Below, in pieces: positions 19,074 to 28,253 of a stretch of DNA of 64,000 nucleotides. Each line of letters begins with the position of its first letter. Position 1 is the stretch's first letter. The position numbers and the translations under genes are program-made. The DNA comes from Actinomadura violacea. GTDB taxonomy: Bacteria > Actinomycetota > Actinomycetes > Streptosporangiales > Streptosporangiaceae. Below the pieces are notes generated by a model that was not told the origin of the DNA, searched no databases, and was given only the letters and a program-made list of their open reading frames with translations. The DNA lies in NCBI RefSeq assembly GCF_017573465.1, contig NZ_JAGEPF010000013.1:248001-312000 (forward strand), given 5' to 3'.

Positions 19074-20932
19074 TGCGCTCTTCAATCGGTGCGGTCACGC
19101 GCATGTTCGGTCTCACCACCCGACCCGAACCACCAGGCTATGACTTCGCGGCGGATGGTCATGAAGACGAGCTGGGGCTAGGTCCGTCGGCGCTGCGCGT
19201 CAGCGCCCGGACGCTGGAACTGCCCGGCGGGATGTGCTCCTCGTTCGCCGTGACCGGATATCCCCGGGTGGTCGGGGCGGGGTGGCTCGAACCGCTGCTT
19301 ACCTTCCCCGGTCGCCTCGACGTGTCTCTGCACATCGCCCCGATCCCGCCACTGATCGCAGCGCAGCGGCTACGCCGCCAACTCGCCCGCCTGGAGTCGG
19401 CGTCACGCTCCGATGCGCAGAGGGGGCGGCTGGCCGACTTCGCCGCCGAAGCCGCAGCCGACGATGCCGCCGAACTCGCCGCATCCCTGGCCCGCGGCCA
19501 CGGCCGCCTCTTCCGCGTCGGGCTTTACCTCACCGTCCACGCCCCCGACGCGAGCACGCTGGAAGGAGACGTACAGCGGGTGCGGGCGCTGGCCGCGTCG
19601 CTGCTGCTGGACGCCCAGCCCACCACCTTCCGCGCGCTGCAAGGCTGGACCACGACTTTGCCGCTGGCCTGCGACAGCATCGGGACACGGCGGGTGTTCG
19701 ACACCGCAGCCCTCGCCGCCTCGTTCCCCTTCACCTCGCCGGACCTGCAGCCGGTGCTGGGTGACACGCCGGTGCTGTACGGGCTGAACGCCTACTCCTC
19801 CGGAGTGGTGGTGTGGGACCGGTTCGCCCAGGACAACTACAACTCCGTCACCCTCGCCCGCTCCGGTGCCGGCAAGTCCTACTTCACCAAGCTCGAGACC
19901 CTCCGGCTGCTCTACCAAGACGTCCACGTCGCCGTCATCGACCCCGAAGACGAATACCAGCGGCTGTGCGACCACGTCGCCGGCACCCACATCGCCCTCG
20001 GCGCGCCCGGTGTCTGCTTCAACCCCTTCGACCTTCCCGAGAGCCAAGGCGAGGACACCCTCATCCGGCGGGCCTTGTTCCTGCAGACCCTGATCGGGAC
20101 GATGCTCGGCGAACCGCTGACGCCGGCGGCGCGAGCGGTGCTGGACCGCGCCGTCCTGGCTACCTACCGGGCGCGCGGAATCGGGTCCGACCCACGCACC
20201 TGGGCGCGTCCCGCACCCGTCCTGGCCGACCTCACGAAGCAACTCGACGCGGTCGCGGAGACAGACGCTCCGGAGGCGAGCACAGCGGCTGATCTGTCGG
20301 CACGGCTTGCGCCGTTCACCTCCGGCTCCTATCGGAGCCTGTTCGCCGGGCCGACCACCACTCGCCCCACCGGACACCTGGTGGTGTTCTCGCTGCGGGA
20401 CCTGCCCGACGAGGTCCGCACCGTCGGGATGCTCCTGGCCCTGGACGCGATCTGGCGGACCGTCGCCAACCCCGACGACCGGCGCCGCCGTCTGGTGGTG
20501 GTCGACGAAGCCTGGACGCTCATGCGCGAGGACGAGGGCGCCCGGTTCCTGTACCGGCTCGCCAAGTCCGCCCGCAAGCACTGGGCCGGGCTCGCCGTGG
20601 TCACCCAGGACGCCGGCGACCTGCTGTCCACCGACCTGGGGCGCTCGGTGATCGCCAACTCAGCAACCCAGATACTGCTCCGCCAAGCACCCCAGGCCAT
20701 CGACCACATCGTCGATGCCTTCGACCTCACCGACGGGGAGAAGACCTTCCTGCTCGCGGCCGACCGCGGTCAAGGACTCCTGTGCGGGACCGGCACCGGG
20801 TCGGACAGGGCGGCCTTCAGCGCCATTGCCAGCCCGCACGAGCACGAACTCGTCACCACCGACCCCGCCGAACTCGCCACCCGCGCAGGCACCGAAGGCC
20901 ACGACGTCGACAAGGAGCACGATCCGCGATGA
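19073..20932 (+). CDS. VirB4-family conjugation ATPase
   Basis: A 619-residue energising ATPase of the transfer apparatus. Walker A ARSGAGKSYFTK lies at about 262-273 and Walker B RLVVVDEAW near 472. A conserved later motif reads KSARKHWAGLAVVTQDAGDLL, as in VirB4/TraC proteins. It is shorter than typical VirB4 (about 800 residues), with a compact N-terminal domain. It is coupled to the PrgI-like gene before it and the coupling ATPase after it by overlapping start and stop codons. Confidence 0.9.
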   Translation: MRSSIGAVTRMFGLTTRPEPPGYDFAADGHEDELGLGPSALRVSARTLELPGGMCSSFAVTGYPRVVGAGWLEPLLTFPGRLDVSLHIAPIPPLIAAQRLRRQLARLESASRSDAQRGRLADFAAEAAADDAAELAASLARGHGRLFRVGLYLTVHAPDASTLEGDVQRVRALAASLLLDAQPTTFRALQGWTTTLPLACDSIGTRRVFDTAALAASFPFTSPDLQPVLGDTPVLYGLNAYSSGVVVWDRFAQDNYNSVTLARSGAGKSYFTKLETLRLLYQDVHVAVIDPEDEYQRLCDHVAGTHIALGAPGVCFNPFDLPESQGEDTLIRRALFLQTLIGTMLGEPLTPAARAVLDRAVLATYRARGIGSDPRTWARPAPVLADLTKQLDAVAETDAPEASTAADLSARLAPFTSGSYRSLFAGPTTTRPTGHLVVFSLRDLPDEVRTVGMLLALDAIWRTVANPDDRRRRLVVVDEAWTLMREDEGARFLYRLAKSARKHWAGLAVVTQDAGDLLSTDLGRSVIANSATQILLRQAPQAIDHIVDAFDLTDGEKTFLLAADRGQGLLCGTGTGSDRAAFSAIASPHEHELVTTDPAELATRAGTEGHDVDKEHDPR

Positions 20933-23451
20933 ACCAGATGATCTACAGCGGTGCCACCACCGAGCTGGACGGCCTGCCCGGACTCATCTTCGAGCTTGCG
21001 CATGTACCGCACCGATTCAGCGACCTGGCCGGCGGATACGGGCCGGTCATCGCGCTGGGCGCCGTCGGCGCCGCCACCGCCTGGGCGACCTTCCGCTGGG
21101 TGCTGTGGGACTGGCGCAACGGCAGACTCAAGCCCGGAGACCGGCTGATCGAGGTCGCGATACCTCCGAAGGTCGAGCCGGCCAGCGCTGCCGCCTGGTG
21201 GTCCCGCCTCATCGGCCTCACCCACCCCCGCTGGAAGCGTCTGGTCTTCGGCCAACCCCACCTGGCCTTCGAATACCGCGCCGACCACAATGGCGTCCGC
21301 TTCCACATCTGGGTTCCTGCAACTGTCCCGCCCGGGATAGTCGAGAAGGCCGTGCGAGCGTCCTGGCCAGGTGCAACCCTCACCACCCAGCCCGCCACAC
21401 CACCACTGCCACTCGACCAGGAGCACCGAGCTGCGGGTGGACGGCTGGTGCCGGCTCGGCCCGAGCATTTCCCGCTCGCCACCGATCACGACGCCGACCC
21501 GCTACGCGGCCTGCTCGGCACGGCCTCTGGACTGGCCGAAGGCGAGCACCTCGCCGTGCAGATCCTTGCCCGCCCCGCCACCGGCCGCCGCCTCGGTAAC
21601 GCACACCGCGCCGCGTCCGCGCTCCGTGGCGCCCGCTCCACCGCACCCCAACACCACCTGTTCGACCTGGCCACCCCAGGCATGTCCGGACACCACAATC
21701 CGAGCGAGCTCACCCGGCAGCACCCAGAACGCGCCGAACAGGTCCGCGCGATCCTAGGCAAAGCCGCCCAGCCGCGCTTCGAGGTCCAGATCCGCTACGG
21801 GGTCGCCAGCCGCCACCCGGACCAGATCGAGAACGGGTGGCTGCGCGCGCATGCGCATGAGACCGCCTCGACGTTCGCGCTGTTCACCTCCGGCCACCAG
21901 CACCTGCGCCGCCGCCGACTCCGCCGCCCAGCCCAACGGCTCGCCGAACGGCAACTGCACCGCGGCTACCTGCTCTCGGTGGCCGAACTCGCGGCGATCG
22001 CGCACCTGCCCTACGACCTGGCCGCGCCCGGCGTCACCCGCGCCGGCGCCCGCCCCATCGCGCCCTCGCCCGCCATCCCCGTGTCCGGACCAGGCATCCG
22101 GATCCTCGGCGACTCGGAGGCGGGAGCTCCGCGCCCTGTCGGACTCATGGTCGCCGGCGCCCGGCAACACCTGCATGTCCTCGGTCAGACCGGCGTCGGC
22201 AAGTCGACCTTCCTGGCCAATCTCATCCTCTCCGACGCCGCCGCCGGACGCGGAGCCCTGGTCATCGACCCCAAAGGCGACCTGATCGCCGACGTCCTGC
22301 AACGCCTCCCCGAACGTGCCATCGGCAATACCGTCGTGTTCGACCCCGCCACACCAGGCCGACCACCGTGCCTGAACGTCCTCGCCGGTCACGATGCGGC
22401 GTTCGCGGCCGAGTCGATCGTCACCACCTTCCGCCGCTGCTTCACCTCCGCCTGGGGACCCCGCCTGGACGACCTACTCCGCTCCGCCTGCCTCACCCTC
22501 ACCCGCGTCAACGGCACCCGGGCCGCCCTCGGCGACATCCCCAAACTCCTCATCGACACCGCCTACCGCGCTCGCCTCACCGCACGCCTCACCGACCCGC
22601 TCCTGCAAGGCTTCTGGGCCTCCTACGACGAACTCACCCCCGCCGCCCGCGCGTCCATGATCAGCCCGGTCATGAACAAACTCCGCGCCGTCCTGCTACG
22701 GCCCTTCGTCCGCGACACCCTGTCGGGGGCCACCTCCACCGTCGACCTCGCCGACACCCTCGCCACCGGCGGACTCATCCTGGCCCGCCTGCCCAAAGGT
22801 GTCCTCGGCGAGGACGCCGTCCGCCTGTTCGGCTCGCTGCTGCTGGCCCACACCTGGCAGGCCATCACACCCCGCGCCACGCAGAGCGAGCACGAACGCC
22901 CCGACGCCGCCGCCTACATCGACGAGGCCCACAACTTCCTCAACCTGCCCGGCTCGATCAGCGACATCCTCGCCGAAGCCCGCGCCTACCGCTTCAGCCT
23001 CACCATCGCCCACCAGCACCTCTCCCAGCTCCCCAAAGACCTCCGCGAAGCCGTCTCCGCCGACGCCCGCAACAAGATCTACTTCGCCACCTCACCCGAA
23101 GACGCCAACGACCTCGCCCGCCACACCACACCGCTCCTGGCGCCCCACGACCTGTCCCACCTGGGCGCCTACCAAGCCGCCGCCCGCCTCATGGACGGCA
23201 ACACCCCCACGCCGCCCTTCACCTTCCGCACCCGACCGCTACCCGCCCCCATCCCCGGACGAGCGACCGCAGTCCGCCATGCATCCCGCGACCACTTCTC
23301 ACCACAACGCATCACGCGCTCGATCCCCGAGGTCGGTCTCCGAGACCTTGACTCCCCCGCACCGGCGCCGTCCTCGCCGACCGACGCACCCGATGGCTCA
23401 GCTGCGTTGACCGCGGATGCCCTACCGCCCAGGCAAGAGGAGGGACGATGA
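20929..23451 (+). CDS. TraG/VirD4-like DNA transfer coupling ATPase
   Basis: An 840-residue P-loop ATPase. An N-terminal membrane stretch (about 40-65) leads into a large middle domain. Walker A GQTGVGKSTFLANLIL is near 415-430, followed by the TraG-type VIDPKGDL motif. Walker B AAYIDEAHNFLNLPG is near 660. It would bring DNA to the secretion channel. ATG 20929 overlaps the VirB4 stop; the frame continues upstream but only as shadow of VirB4. Family assignment is firm; whether it moves single- or double-stranded DNA is not shown. Confidence 0.88.
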   Translation: MNQMIYSGATTELDGLPGLIFELAHVPHRFSDLAGGYGPVIALGAVGAATAWATFRWVLWDWRNGRLKPGDRLIEVAIPPKVEPASAAAWWSRLIGLTHPRWKRLVFGQPHLAFEYRADHNGVRFHIWVPATVPPGIVEKAVRASWPGATLTTQPATPPLPLDQEHRAAGGRLVPARPEHFPLATDHDADPLRGLLGTASGLAEGEHLAVQILARPATGRRLGNAHRAASALRGARSTAPQHHLFDLATPGMSGHHNPSELTRQHPERAEQVRAILGKAAQPRFEVQIRYGVASRHPDQIENGWLRAHAHETASTFALFTSGHQHLRRRRLRRPAQRLAERQLHRGYLLSVAELAAIAHLPYDLAAPGVTRAGARPIAPSPAIPVSGPGIRILGDSEAGAPRPVGLMVAGARQHLHVLGQTGVGKSTFLANLILSDAAAGRGALVIDPKGDLIADVLQRLPERAIGNTVVFDPATPGRPPCLNVLAGHDAAFAAESIVTTFRRCFTSAWGPRLDDLLRSACLTLTRVNGTRAALGDIPKLLIDTAYRARLTARLTDPLLQGFWASYDELTPAARASMISPVMNKLRAVLLRPFVRDTLSGATSTVDLADTLATGGLILARLPKGVLGEDAVRLFGSLLLAHTWQAITPRATQSEHERPDAAAYIDEAHNFLNLPGSISDILAEARAYRFSLTIAHQHLSQLPKDLREAVSADARNKIYFATSPEDANDLARHTTPLLAPHDLSHLGAYQAAARLMDGNTPTPPFTFRTRPLPAPIPGRATAVRHASRDHFSPQRITRSIPEVGLRDLDSPAPAPSSPTDAPDGSAALTADALPPRQEEGR

Positions 23452-24374
23452 CCCGACCTCACACGACCGGCACTCGCTTGCGCGGAACCCAGATCCGTCC
23501 GCCACGTATGTCCGCCGAGATGGTCGCAAATCTCGCCTATCGGCTGACTGGCCGCGACCGGGACCTGCTCGCCCTGGTCTGGGAACACCGCGTCCTGACC
23601 ACCGCCCAACTGGCCACGCTGTTCTTCCCCAGTCCCGAACGTGCCCGGCAGCGTCTCAACCATCTGCACCGCCACCACGCACTCCTACGGTTCCGTCCTT
23701 GGACGCCCGTCGGTTCCAAACCCTGGCACTGGGTCCTCGGCCCCGCCGGCGCACACGTCCTAGCGGTCGAACACGGCCAGACTCCCACCGAGTTCGGATA
23801 CCGACAGGACACCGCCACCGCCATCGCCGTCTCACCGCGCCTCGCCCACCAGATCGGCGTGAACGAGTTCTTCGTCGCCTTGCACGCTCACGCCCGACGC
23901 CACGAAGGCACCGTGGAGCAATGGTGGTCAGAACAACGCTGCGCGGCCCTGTGGGGCGACCTCACCCGACCGGACGCCTTCGGCCGCTGGACACCGCGCC
24001 GCGCCGACGGCCCACCGACCACGCTGGACTTCTTCCTAGAGCACGACACCGGCACCGAAACCCTCGCCCGCGTCACCGCCAAACTCGGCGGCTACGCCGA
24101 CCTCGCCGAGGCCACCGGCATCACCACACCCGTTCTGTTCTGGCTTCCCTCGGCCAAACGCGAAGCCAATCTCCGCCGACTACTCGGCGCACCCGAGGTA
24201 CCGGTCGCGACCGCCGTCCACACACCCGCCGTCCACACACCCGGCGGCCCTGCCGGATCCGTCTGGCTGCCCGCCGACGCCACCGGCCCTCGGCGGAGCC
24301 TCGGCGACCTCGCGCTCCTGTGGGCAACCGTCCCCCGGCATGATCGGGCAGACGACGACTCGGCAGGCGCCTGA
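23448..24374 (+). CDS. Replication-relaxation family protein
   Basis: A 308-residue protein with the pattern of the Replic_Relax family, found on Gram-positive plasmids and conjugative elements. The N-terminal winged helix reads LTGRDRDLLALVWEHRVLTTAQLATLFFPSPERARQRL (broken here at 33-70), followed by WHWVLGPAGAHVLA and the HQIGVNEFFVAL segment. It may substitute for a classical relaxase or replication initiator, neither of which is present. A short tandem repeat near 24213-24242 encodes AVHTPAVHTPG. It overlaps the genes on both sides. Confidence 0.85.
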   Translation: MTRPHTTGTRLRGTQIRPPRMSAEMVANLAYRLTGRDRDLLALVWEHRVLTTAQLATLFFPSPERARQRLNHLHRHHALLRFRPWTPVGSKPWHWVLGPAGAHVLAVEHGQTPTEFGYRQDTATAIAVSPRLAHQIGVNEFFVALHAHARRHEGTVEQWWSEQRCAALWGDLTRPDAFGRWTPRRADGPPTTLDFFLEHDTGTETLARVTAKLGGYADLAEATGITTPVLFWLPSAKREANLRRLLGAPEVPVATAVHTPAVHTPGGPAGSVWLPADATGPRRSLGDLALLWATVPRHDRADDDSAGA

Positions 24375-25333
24375 TGCCGCTGGTCATCGGAGCGTTCGTC
24401 GGCATCCTGGTACTGATGGCCGTGCTCGTCGCGGTGATCGGCGCCGTCATCCCCGGTTCCGGCAACGCAGGCGCAACGTGCCAACCCCAGGCTGGACCAG
24501 GTACCGAAAGCATCCCCGCCACATATCTGGCGCTCTACCGCAAGGCAGGGGCCGAGTACGGGATCGGCTGGAACGTGCTGGCCGCCGTCGGAAAGGTCGA
24601 GTCCGATCACGGGCGCGGCCCCGGATCGGGCATCCGCACCGGCACCAACTCCGCCGGCGCCGCCGGCCCTATGCAGTTCCTCGCCGAAACCTGGAAGGCG
24701 TTCGGGGTCGATGGCGACAATGACGGACGAAGGAACATCTACGACCCGGCCGACGCGATCCCGGCCGCCGCCCGCTATCTCCACCACAACGGCGCACCCG
24801 ACAAGATTCGCGCGGCGCTCTTTCAGTACAACCACTCCGACACCTACGTCGACTCCCTTCTGGCTCAGGCCCGTGCCTACGCCGGGCACGGAGCCGCCCC
24901 GGATAGCGATGGCTGTGCCGACCCCGGGGTCTTCACCGTGGTGCCGCCGGGGAAGGCGGCCGCCGCGGCGATCGCGTTCGCCCGCGCGCAGCTCGGCAAG
25001 CCCTATGCCTGGGGCGCTGCCGGCCCTAACGCCTTCGACTGCTCCGGATTGGTCTACGCCGCATACCGCGCCGCCGGGGTCACCATCCCGCGCGTCTCCG
25101 GCGACCAATGGCGCCACGGCCCCCACATCCCCACCGGCCACGAGCAGCCCGGCGACCTGGTGTTCTTCAACTCCGGGCCCGGCACCTCCGCCCGCAACCC
25201 CGGACACGTCGGGCTGGTCATCGGCGCCGGGAAGATGATCGCCGCACCCCACACCGGCACGGTCGTGCAGATCCAGCCGTACACCCGCCCCAGCCTGCTC
25301 GGTTTCACCCGACCCGCCGCAGCCCGCCCATGA
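24374..25333 (+). CDS. Bifunctional lytic transglycosylase / NlpC-P60 peptidase
   Basis: A 319-residue exported peptidoglycan hydrolase that would open the wall for the transfer channel. Residues 3-27 are a membrane anchor. A goose-type/SLT-like transglycosylase domain spans about 48-150, with the catalytic Glu in VGKVESDHG (about 76) and AAGPMQFLAETW. A C40 peptidase domain spans about 197-310, with catalytic Cys in FDCSGLVYAAY (about 222) and His in NPGHVGLVIG (about 277). The same two-domain protein is standard in Gram-positive conjugation operons. The start overlaps the preceding stop (ATG inside TGATG). Confidence 0.92.
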   Translation: MPLVIGAFVGILVLMAVLVAVIGAVIPGSGNAGATCQPQAGPGTESIPATYLALYRKAGAEYGIGWNVLAAVGKVESDHGRGPGSGIRTGTNSAGAAGPMQFLAETWKAFGVDGDNDGRRNIYDPADAIPAAARYLHHNGAPDKIRAALFQYNHSDTYVDSLLAQARAYAGHGAAPDSDGCADPGVFTVVPPGKAAAAAIAFARAQLGKPYAWGAAGPNAFDCSGLVYAAYRAAGVTIPRVSGDQWRHGPHIPTGHEQPGDLVFFNSGPGTSARNPGHVGLVIGAGKMIAAPHTGTVVQIQPYTRPSLLGFTRPAAARP

Positions 25334-25346
25334 GAGAAGCCCGCGC

Positions 25347-26033
25347 ATGAGAGATGAAGGTGCGGAGGGGAGTCCGGTGCGCAGCGAGAAGGCCCGGCAG
25401 GTGACAGCGTGGGCGGATCGCCTCACCCGGGCCACGGCCGCCCTCGCTGTGATCGCGGTCGCCGGCGTCGCCGCGACCATCTCCTACGCACACATCCTTG
25501 AGCTCACCCGTTCGCATGGCGAGGCCGGTCTGACGGCGCGGCTGGTGCCGGTCACCGTGGACGGACTGATCTGGGCCGCGTCGATGGTGGTCCTGGACGC
25601 CGGGCGCCGCAGCCGCCCCGTGCCCGCGCTGGCCCGGTGGAGCCTGGCAGCGGGCATCGTGGCGACCATCGGCGCCAACGTGGCGCACGGCGCCGCTCAC
25701 GGCGTCACCGGCGCCCTGGTCAGCGCCTGGCCCGCCCTCGCCGTCATCGGCTCCTTCGAACTGCTGATGACCCTGATCCGCAACGCCATTGAGCCCGGCG
25801 CCGGCGCCGAAGCCCAGCAGCGCACCACGCTGGAGCAACCAGGGGCCGCGCGCACCACGGTGGAGCAGAGCATCCAGTGCACCCCGGCGCAGGCGGTCCT
25901 CATCGAGTACCGGGCGAGCCTGAAGGGCCCCGGCCGCCCTCTGTCACAGCGGTATCTGGCGGAGAAGTACGGCATCGACCGCCGCAAGGTCAAGCAGATC
26001 ATCAACGCCGGGAACCAGCCGCCCTCCGACTGA
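25347..26033 (+). CDS. DUF2637 (SpdB-like) membrane protein
   Basis: A 228-residue protein with about four membrane segments between residues 30 and 145, including the conserved segment LVPVTVDGLIWAASMVVLDA. This is the DUF2637 family, common on actinomycete plasmids and elements and sometimes called Spd-like (spread). The C-terminal 50 residues hold an HTH-like motif (SQRYLAEKYGIDRRKVKQII), so it may couple membrane position to DNA binding. It closes the transfer operon, 13 bp after the hydrolase stop, and faces a leftward gene across 28 bp. Confidence 0.82.
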   Translation: MRDEGAEGSPVRSEKARQVTAWADRLTRATAALAVIAVAGVAATISYAHILELTRSHGEAGLTARLVPVTVDGLIWAASMVVLDAGRRSRPVPALARWSLAAGIVATIGANVAHGAAHGVTGALVSAWPALAVIGSFELLMTLIRNAIEPGAGAEAQQRTTLEQPGAARTTVEQSIQCTPAQAVLIEYRASLKGPGRPLSQRYLAEKYGIDRRKVKQIINAGNQPPSD

Positions 26034-26061
26034 GCCGGATGGCGGCTGGTTCAGCTGCTCG

Positions 26062-26484
26062 TCATCCAGGATGGTGAGTCTTTGGCGGGCTCGCTGCCGA
26101 TGGCCCGGCTGGGGTGGGGGCCCATTCGTCATAGACGGGGCCGTAGAGGGCACGGCCGAGGTCGTTGTAGGTGTCGGCGACGTCCAGACCGACGGCATGG
26201 CGACCGCACCACTCGACGGTGCGGCAGTCGGCGCAGACGTCCGGCGCGGCGGGCCGGGCGGTGGCGGCCTCGCGCAGCGCGGTGATGAGTGCGGCGTCCC
26301 GGTCCAGGACGGGTCCGGTGGCGGCGGCGACTCGGTGAGCGGCCGCGATCAGCTTCTGGGTGACCGCGTAGCGGTCTCGGGGGTTGGAGTCCAGCTCGGC
26401 GGTGATGTCGATGAGGCCGCACAACTCCTGGATGAGCCAGGCGGTTGCGGGCTCGGCCGGTACGGCGAGTGCGTTGTGGTTCAT
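26062..26484 (-). CDS. Small element-encoded protein, unknown function
   Basis: A 140-residue, mostly helical acidic protein. It includes a CxxC-like pair in VCADCRTVEWCGRHAVG (about 87-103), possibly a metal site, and the end is Pro-rich. The ATG at 26484 follows a GAAAGGGA ribosome site; a longer in-frame start at 26568 is less likely. It is convergent with the DUF2637 gene. The intervening bases form an imperfect hairpin (about 26032-26055), perhaps a shared terminator. Confidence 0.6.
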   Translation of the reverse strand: MNHNALAVPAEPATAWLIQELCGLIDITAELDSNPRDRYAVTQKLIAAAHRVAAATGPVLDRDAALITALREAATARPAAPDVCADCRTVEWCGRHAVGLDVADTYNDLGRALYGPVYDEWAPTPAGPSAASPPKTHHPG

Positions 26485-26781
26485 GGATCGGTCCCTTTCG
26501 GTGCGGGCGGTCGATACGACCCCGGGCAACGGTGGTGCGCTGCGGAGAAGAGACGGGGCGATCTCCAAGAGCGCCCCCTCGGCGAGACTTTGGCAGTTGG
26601 CGGCTGGGCGGCGCGGGACGCGGCCCGGGGCCCGCGTGCCGCATCCTTCCGGCCGCGTTCAAACCGCAGACGCGGGTCCGAAGTGCGCGGATGGAGCTGC
26701 TCGTTGTGGGTCCACCTGGCCCGCCCGTTCGCGTCGGGCGGGCCAGGCAACCTCGTGGGAACCGGGCGGCGAGGTGGCGGG

Positions 26782-26904
26782 CTATGTGTTGCGGAGGCAG
26801 CACTTGGCGGCGCCGGTGGCGTCAGCCCTCACACGTGGCCGATCGTCCTCGTCCTCCTCCTCTTCGACCCTGTTCCACGTCTTGCCGCCGTCGTGGGACA
26901 CCAT
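26782..26904 (-). CDS. Possible very small acidic protein
   Basis: A 40-codon frame reading VSHDGGKTWNRVEEEEDEDD and ending with a CC pair (KCCLRNT). Codon third positions are strongly G/C, also for about 30 codons upstream in the same frame, so a longer product from a TTG start is possible. No good ribosome site is seen. It lies in the 545-bp region 26485-27029, which otherwise holds nothing I can support. It may equally be a decayed gene end. Confidence 0.3.
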   Translation of the reverse strand: MVSHDGGKTWNRVEEEEDEDDRPRVRADATGAAKCCLRNT

Positions 26905-27029
26905 CACGACGCCGCCGTGCACCCGCTGTTCCCAGCGGGCACCCGCAAGACTCAACCGAAGCCCGTGCCGTACCCGCAGCGGTCTTCCACGTCGCAGATC
27001 GGCTCATCGCGCGTGTTTCAGCCCATGAG

Positions 27030-27293
27030 TCACTCCTTGTCCTCATCGCGGTGGCGGACCGCATCGGTGCCGGTCGGGCGGTCCCGTAGCGGACGGCGGA
27101 TCAGTTCGAGCGCCTGCTGCCGGGCGCGCTCCTCGGACCGCTCCCGCATGCGGATCAGCAGGGGCCGGACCTCACGGAGCCAGTAGTCGAGTTGCTCCGG
27201 TGTCATCGACGCGAACGGTTCCGGTGCGGCCACGTCCCGGCCCTCCTTCTCTCGCGTGGCCATGCCTGGGTCAGAGAACTGGGGAATCTTCAT
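27030..27293 (-). CDS. Small charged protein, unknown function
   Basis: An 87-residue protein. The middle forms one amphipathic charged helix (LDYWLREVRPLLIRMRERSE onward, about 35-65). GGAG precedes the ATG at a suitable distance. It follows the winged-helix regulator on the same strand after 54 bp, probably in one transcript. No family recognised. Confidence 0.55.
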   Translation of the reverse strand: MKIPQFSDPGMATREKEGRDVAAPEPFASMTPEQLDYWLREVRPLLIRMRERSEERARQQALELIRRPLRDRPTGTDAVRHRDEDKE

Positions 27294-27347
27294 GACGCTC
27301 CAGAGGCCCGCGATGCACGGCCCAGCTCGGTGCCCGTCGGCGCGCGG

Positions 27348-27743
27348 TCAAGACATCTCCCAGGAGGCGGCGCCGGGCGAGGCAACGGGTTCGGGGGCGG
27401 AATGAGGCCGGTTGGCCAGGAGCCATTCGTAGTGCCAGCGGCGGGTGGCGTCACCAGGCACCCGGTGCCGGATGGCCAGCCCTTCTCGTTCGAGGTCGTT
27501 GAGGGCCTTTCCGGCGGTCGAGACGCCGATTCCGGCCGTCGAGGCGATTTGCGTGACGGTCTGGGCCTGGTCGGGGCGCAACGCCGCCAAGGCGGCGTCC
27601 TGCACTCTGGTCAGGGACTCCACGGGGTTCGGGCCGAGGCCGATCAGGCGGCGCAACACCGTGTTAAGGGGTTCGCCGGTGTACCTTCTACGGCTTTCGA
27701 GGAAGGTCTTGATGTTGTTGTCAACGGAGATGACGCGAGACAT
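27348..27743 (-). CDS. Winged-helix transcriptional regulator with RHH-like N-terminus
   Basis: A 131-residue regulator. Residues 1-35 (VISVDNNIKTFLESRRRYTGEPLNTVLRRLIGL) have a ribbon-helix-helix-like pattern. Residues about 60-110 form a MarR-like winged helix (TVTQIASTAGIGVSTAGKALNDLEREGLAIRH). It would bind DNA as a dimer and may control the leftward cassette. The ATG is preceded by GAAGGAGC. It is the fourth protein in this stretch with a winged helix, suggesting linked regulation. Confidence 0.7.
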   Translation of the reverse strand: MSRVISVDNNIKTFLESRRRYTGEPLNTVLRRLIGLGPNPVESLTRVQDAALAALRPDQAQTVTQIASTAGIGVSTAGKALNDLEREGLAIRHRVPGDATRRWHYEWLLANRPHSAPEPVASPGAASWEMS

Positions 27744-27814
27744 ACGAGCTCCTTCACGGGTCGATCACGTTGGGCGGTTGAGGCGGGCCCGCTGTAGCGG
27801 GCGGTTGGGGTGAG

Positions 27815-28141
27815 CTATTGAGGCCGGGCGGGGGGACCTCGGCTTCGTGCCTGGCAGGTCCGGGTGGGGCGTGGGTCGGCCGTGAGAGGTGCGGGCGGTC
27901 GCGGGGGTGTGTGTGGTGCTGGTCGGGTGGCTGGGTGCTGGTCGGTGTTCTGCTGATAGCGGGTGGTGGCGTGCAGCGGGCGGGACCCGGCGCCATCGGG
28001 GGCAGGGTGCGGGGCGGCGGTGGTCAGGTGGTCCGCCCGTTCCCACGGGCGGCGGACGTGACGCGAACGGCACGGGGGACGCCGGGATGCGATGCCCGGG
28101 CTCAGTGGCGGGTTGAGAAGGACGTCGAACTCGCCGGCCAC
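27815..28141 (-). CDS. Small Pro/Arg-rich protein, uncertain
   Basis: A 108-residue frame starting at GTG 28141, supported by a strong ribosome site (AAAGGAG, 6 bp spacing) and G/C third positions in its first half. The second half is low-complexity (Pro, Thr, Arg, Gln) and could be random open sequence. It lies just downstream of the VWA gene on the same strand. No family recognised. Confidence 0.45.
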   Translation of the reverse strand: MAGEFDVLLNPPLSPGIASRRPPCRSRHVRRPWERADHLTTAAPHPAPDGAGSRPLHATTRYQQNTDQHPATRPAPHTPPRPPAPLTADPRPTRTCQARSRGPPARPQ

Positions 28142-28253
28142 GGGAACTCCTTTCAAGGGTGCTTTCGAAAGAGTGCGAATTGATCTGCCGGGTCGCGCGG
28201 TCCGCCCGGCCCGCCCGTTGGCACCGGGCAGGCCGGGCGGCGCGGTGGCGTGG

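Larger units (their letters stand above)
10996..26033. mobile_element. Integrative conjugative element backbone (T4SS type)
   Basis: A tyrosine integrase, excisionase-like HTH and DNA methyltransferases (leftward) are next to a complete-looking transfer operon (rightward): pilin, VirB6-like, PrgI-like, VirB4, coupling ATPase, replication-relaxation protein and cell-wall hydrolase. The integrase end is the natural left boundary. The right boundary is not seen; leftward genes to 32687 may be cargo. This differs from pSAM2-like actinomycete elements, which move double-stranded DNA with a single FtsK-like TraB. No attachment repeats were identified by eye. Confidence 0.75.

Noticed and set aside
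20782..20928. Upstream extension of the coupling ATPase
   Set aside because: Lies within VirB4 coding sequence; ATG 20929 gives the normal overlap arrangement.
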